A stretch of 7,656 bases of DNA. Source: a bacterium. Its GTDB lineage: Bacteria > Actinomycetota > Acidimicrobiia > UBA5794 > ZC4RG35. This document shows positions 6,095 to 7,656 of the stretch, one piece after another. The stretch spans positions 1-7,656 of the forward strand of contig JAPPKR010000095.1 in the NCBI GenBank assembly GCA_028819835.1, given 5' to 3'. Within the stretch, counting starts at the first letter, position 1, and each line of letters begins with the position of its first letter. A program made the translations under genes and the position numbers. Below the pieces are notes generated by a model. The model was not told where the DNA came from, did not search any database, and saw nothing but the letters and a program-made list of their open reading frames with translations.

Positions 6095-7091
6095 GCAGCC
6101 CGACGAGGTCGAGGTCGTGAGACCCGACTTCCAGCTCCCCCTGGCCCAGCCCTTCACAGGAATCGAAGCCGCCGACGTGGGCGGGATCGGTCCCGTCGTG
6201 CGGGGCAAGGTGCGTGACATCGTCGATCTGGGTGACCGCCTGGCGTTGATCGCCACCGACCGTCTGTCGGCCTTCGACCGGGTGCTGGGAACGGTGCCGT
6301 ACCGGGGCCAGGTTCTCACCCAGTTGTCGGCCTGGTGGTTCGACCGGATCGCCGACCTGGTACCCACCCACCTGGTCGAGGTGGCGGACCCCAACGTGAC
6401 GATCGCCCGCAAGTGCCGGCCTCTGCCGGTGGAGGTGGTGGTCCGGAGCCGGCTGACCGGAACGACCGGCACCTCGCTGTGGACCCTCTACGCATCCGGC
6501 GCCCGCCATGTCTACGGCATGCGGTTCCCCGATGGTATGAAGAAGAACGATCCGCTGCCGCGACCGATCATCACCCCCACCACCAAGGGATCCATGGGCG
6601 CCCACGACCGTCCGATCAGCGAGGGGGACATCGTCGACAGCGGCCTGGTGGAGGCCCGGCTCTGGGATGAGGTGCGGAGTATCGCCCTTTCGGTGTTCGA
6701 GCGGGGTGAACAGGCGGCGGCGGAAGCCGGCTTGGTGCTGGTCGACACCAAGTACGAGTTCGGTCTCGACCCGGAGGGAGGCGTGGTCATCATCGACGAG
6801 GTCCACACACCCGACTCGTCTCGGTTCTGGAGGGCGGCAACCGTGGAAGAGCGCCTCGCCGCCGGCGGGGAGCCGGAGAATCTGGACAAGGAAGTCGTGC
6901 GCATCGCCTTTGCCGCTCAGGGATTCGTGGGCGAGGGTGACCCGCCGCCGCTGGCAACCGGGTTGGCGGTCAGGACCGCCGGAGCTTACCTGGAGGTGTT
7001 CGAGGTCCTCACCGGCCGGCCGCTGGTTCCGGCGTCCTACCCGGCGACGCCTCGCGTCGTTACCGCGCTTCGCTCGTACCAGCGTGCATAA
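6081..7091 (+). CDS. purC: SAICAR synthetase PurC
   Basis: This enzyme uses ATP to join aspartate to CAIR, giving SAICAR. Landmarks are VVRGKVRDIVDLGDRLALIATD (39-60, P-loop-like nucleotide region), RLSAFDRVLG (61-70), VEVVVRSRLTGTTGTSLW (117-134), ITPTTKGSMGAHD (164-176), the signature VDTKYEFGLD (221-230) and VIIDEVHTPDSSRFW (236-250). The 336 residues from ATG 6081 include about 38 residues before the first conserved strand. This start overlaps the end of purQ by 14 bases and has AAGG (6068-6071) nine bases upstream. A GTG at 6117 would give 324 residues, remove the overlap and also lie behind GAGG. Either leaves the domain whole. The tight packing argues for one purL-purQ-purC transcript. 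It is a stand-alone synthetase, not fused to PurE as in animals. Confidence 0.96.
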   Translation: MPPVEQPDEVEVVRPDFQLPLAQPFTGIEAADVGGIGPVVRGKVRDIVDLGDRLALIATDRLSAFDRVLGTVPYRGQVLTQLSAWWFDRIADLVPTHLVEVADPNVTIARKCRPLPVEVVVRSRLTGTTGTSLWTLYASGARHVYGMRFPDGMKKNDPLPRPIITPTTKGSMGAHDRPISEGDIVDSGLVEARLWDEVRSIALSVFERGEQAAAEAGLVLVDTKYEFGLDPEGGVVIIDEVHTPDSSRFWRAATVEERLAAGGEPENLDKEVVRIAFAAQGFVGEGDPPPLATGLAVRTAGAYLEVFEVLTGRPLVPASYPATPRVVTALRSYQRA

Positions 7092-7149
7092 TGGTGCACA
7101 AGACTCCGGCGGGTGGACCAGTTCCTCGCCGGCTTTGGAAGCGGGAAAG

Positions 7150-7165
7150 GACCGGTGCACTGGTC
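7150..7165. promoter_or_regulatory. 16-base near-perfect palindrome ahead of purE
   Basis: GACCGGTGCACTGGTC is an inverted repeat with one mismatched pair, centred on GTGCAC. It lies 63-78 bases before the purE start, and its core GGTGCAC is repeated at 7093-7099. It could bind a dimeric regulator of purE or form an RNA hairpin. No family is recognised. Confidence 0.3.
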
Positions 7166-7213
7166 TGTGTACATAGAGTGATTGCTTCATCCGGCAGCTC
7201 GCCGACGGGGGGC

Positions 7214-7220
7214 GGAGGGG
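7214..7220 (+). promoter_or_regulatory. Ribosome binding site of purE
   Basis: GGAGGGG ends 7 bases before the TTG at 7228, a normal spacing. A second purine run, AAGGAG (7221-7226), is too close to that codon to serve. This supports the TTG start and independent translation of purE. Confidence 0.65.
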
Positions 7221-7227
7221 AAGGAGC

Positions 7228-7656
7228 TTGACCGGACGCCCGCTCGTTGGGATCATCATGGGCAGCCAGTCCGACTGGCCCACTATGCAACAGGCCGCCG
7301 AGGTGCTCGAAGACTTCGGCGTTCCATACGAGTCCAGGGTCGTCTCGGCGCACCGCACTCCCGACCTCATGGCGGACTACGCCCTATCTGCTTCCGACCG
7401 GGGGCTGGAGGTCATCATCGCCGGGGCCGGTGGCGCCGCCCACCTGCCGGGGATGGTCGCCGGACACACGATTGTTCCGGTGATAGGTGTTCCGATCAGG
7501 AGCCGAGCCCTGAGAGGTATGGATTCGCTGCTGTCGATCGTGCAGATGCCGGCCGGGGTACCGGTCGCCACCATGGCGATCGGCGAGGCGGGGGCCACCA
7601 ATGCCGGCCTGTACGCGGTGGCGATGCTGGCCCGTCACGATCCACGGCTGGCCGGG
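7228..7656 (+). CDS. purE: N5-carboxyaminoimidazole ribonucleotide mutase PurE, class I (3' end outside window)
   Basis: PurE moves the carboxyl group of N5-CAIR to give CAIR, the substrate of PurC, usually after PurK has made N5-CAIR. The 143 visible residues of about 160-170 show [14 protein letters not shown] (7-20), [11 protein letters not shown] (38-48, active-site His42), [19 protein letters not shown] (63-81), [20 protein letters not shown] (87-106) and [20 protein letters not shown] (108-127). The AHRTP and [11 protein letters not shown] features fit class I mutases and not the class II carboxylases of animals. The start is TTG at 7228, supported by GGAGGGG upstream; an in-frame TAG at 7174 bars longer forms, and the internal ATG at 7258 would cut off the first beta strand. 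The frame is open at the window edge. PurK would be expected nearby but is not visible. Confidence 0.96.
   Translation, partial: MTGRPLVGIIMGSQSDWPTMQQAAEVLEDFGVPYESRVVSAHRTPDLMADYALSASDRGLEVIIAGAGGAAHLPGMVAGHTIVPVIGVPIRSRALRGMDSLLSIVQMPAGVPVATMAIGEAGATNAGLYAVAMLARHDPRLAG

Larger units (their letters stand above)
7092..7227 (+). other. purC-purE intergenic gap
   Basis: These 136 bases break the otherwise overlapping purine cluster. A 6-bp stem, CCGGCG (7106-7111) with CGCCGG (7127-7132), has a 15-base loop and is followed by CTTT, too weak to call a terminator. A near-perfect palindrome sits at 7150-7165. GGTGCAC occurs twice (7093-7099 and 7154-7160). A 46-codon open frame from ATG 7091 to TGA 7231 spans the gap, but its third-position GC is only about 54 percent, well below the neighbouring genes, so I do not call it a gene. 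Confidence 0.5.

Noticed and set aside
7106..7132. CCGGCG/CGCCGG stem after purC as a terminator
   Set aside because: The 15-base loop is long for a 6-bp stem and only CTTT follows, so it is not a convincing intrinsic terminator.
6066..7370. 434-codon minus-strand frame opposite purC and the start of purE
   Set aside because: It spans two real genes and the gap between them, and its composition is that of a shadow frame. No family motif is seen.

Overview
The window is high-GC (roughly two thirds G+C by eye) bacterial chromosome carrying seven recognisable genes, all housekeeping or regulatory. I see no mobile element, CRISPR array, phage gene, tRNA or rRNA. A gene order of DUF151 'bifunctional nuclease' followed by a MerR regulator, next to a glycine-cleavage gene, is what is known around mycobacterial and corynebacterial gcv loci. 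Together with GTG/TTG starts and weak or absent Shine-Dalgarno sites, this suggests an actinobacterium. A deep, uncultured or Acidimicrobiia-like lineage is a guess, because the fused PurL is unlike the small PurS/PurQ/PurL set of common Actinobacteria.

Left block, minus strand (2211 down to 1): a DUF151 gene (1672-2211), a MerR-family regulator with its own promoter-like sequence, direct repeat and strong ribosome binding site (1083-1568), and gcvT for the T-protein of the glycine cleavage system (998 down past the window edge at 1; 332 residues visible).

Right block, plus strand: a purine-biosynthesis cluster purL-purQ-purC-purE. PurL is a long 951-residue form with two PurS-like modules fused ahead of the catalytic half. 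purL and purQ overlap by 4 bases and purC probably begins inside the end of purQ. purE follows after a 136-base gap holding a near-perfect 16-base palindrome, and runs off the right edge. PurL and PurQ together make FGAM from FGAR and glutamine, PurE handles N5-CAIR to CAIR, and PurC joins aspartate to CAIR.

The two blocks diverge from a 239-base intergenic region (2212-2450). Each side carries a TAnnnT -10-like hexamer 8-9 bases before its start codon, which fits leaderless or nearly leaderless transcripts, and a dyad lies between them. Glycine cleavage supplies one-carbon units to folate and purine synthesis consumes glycine and formyl-folate, so the divergent pairing makes metabolic sense. 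No strikingly new system is evident. The best second looks are the double-PurS PurL fusion, the divergent control region, the MerR/gcvT linkage and the purC-purE gap.
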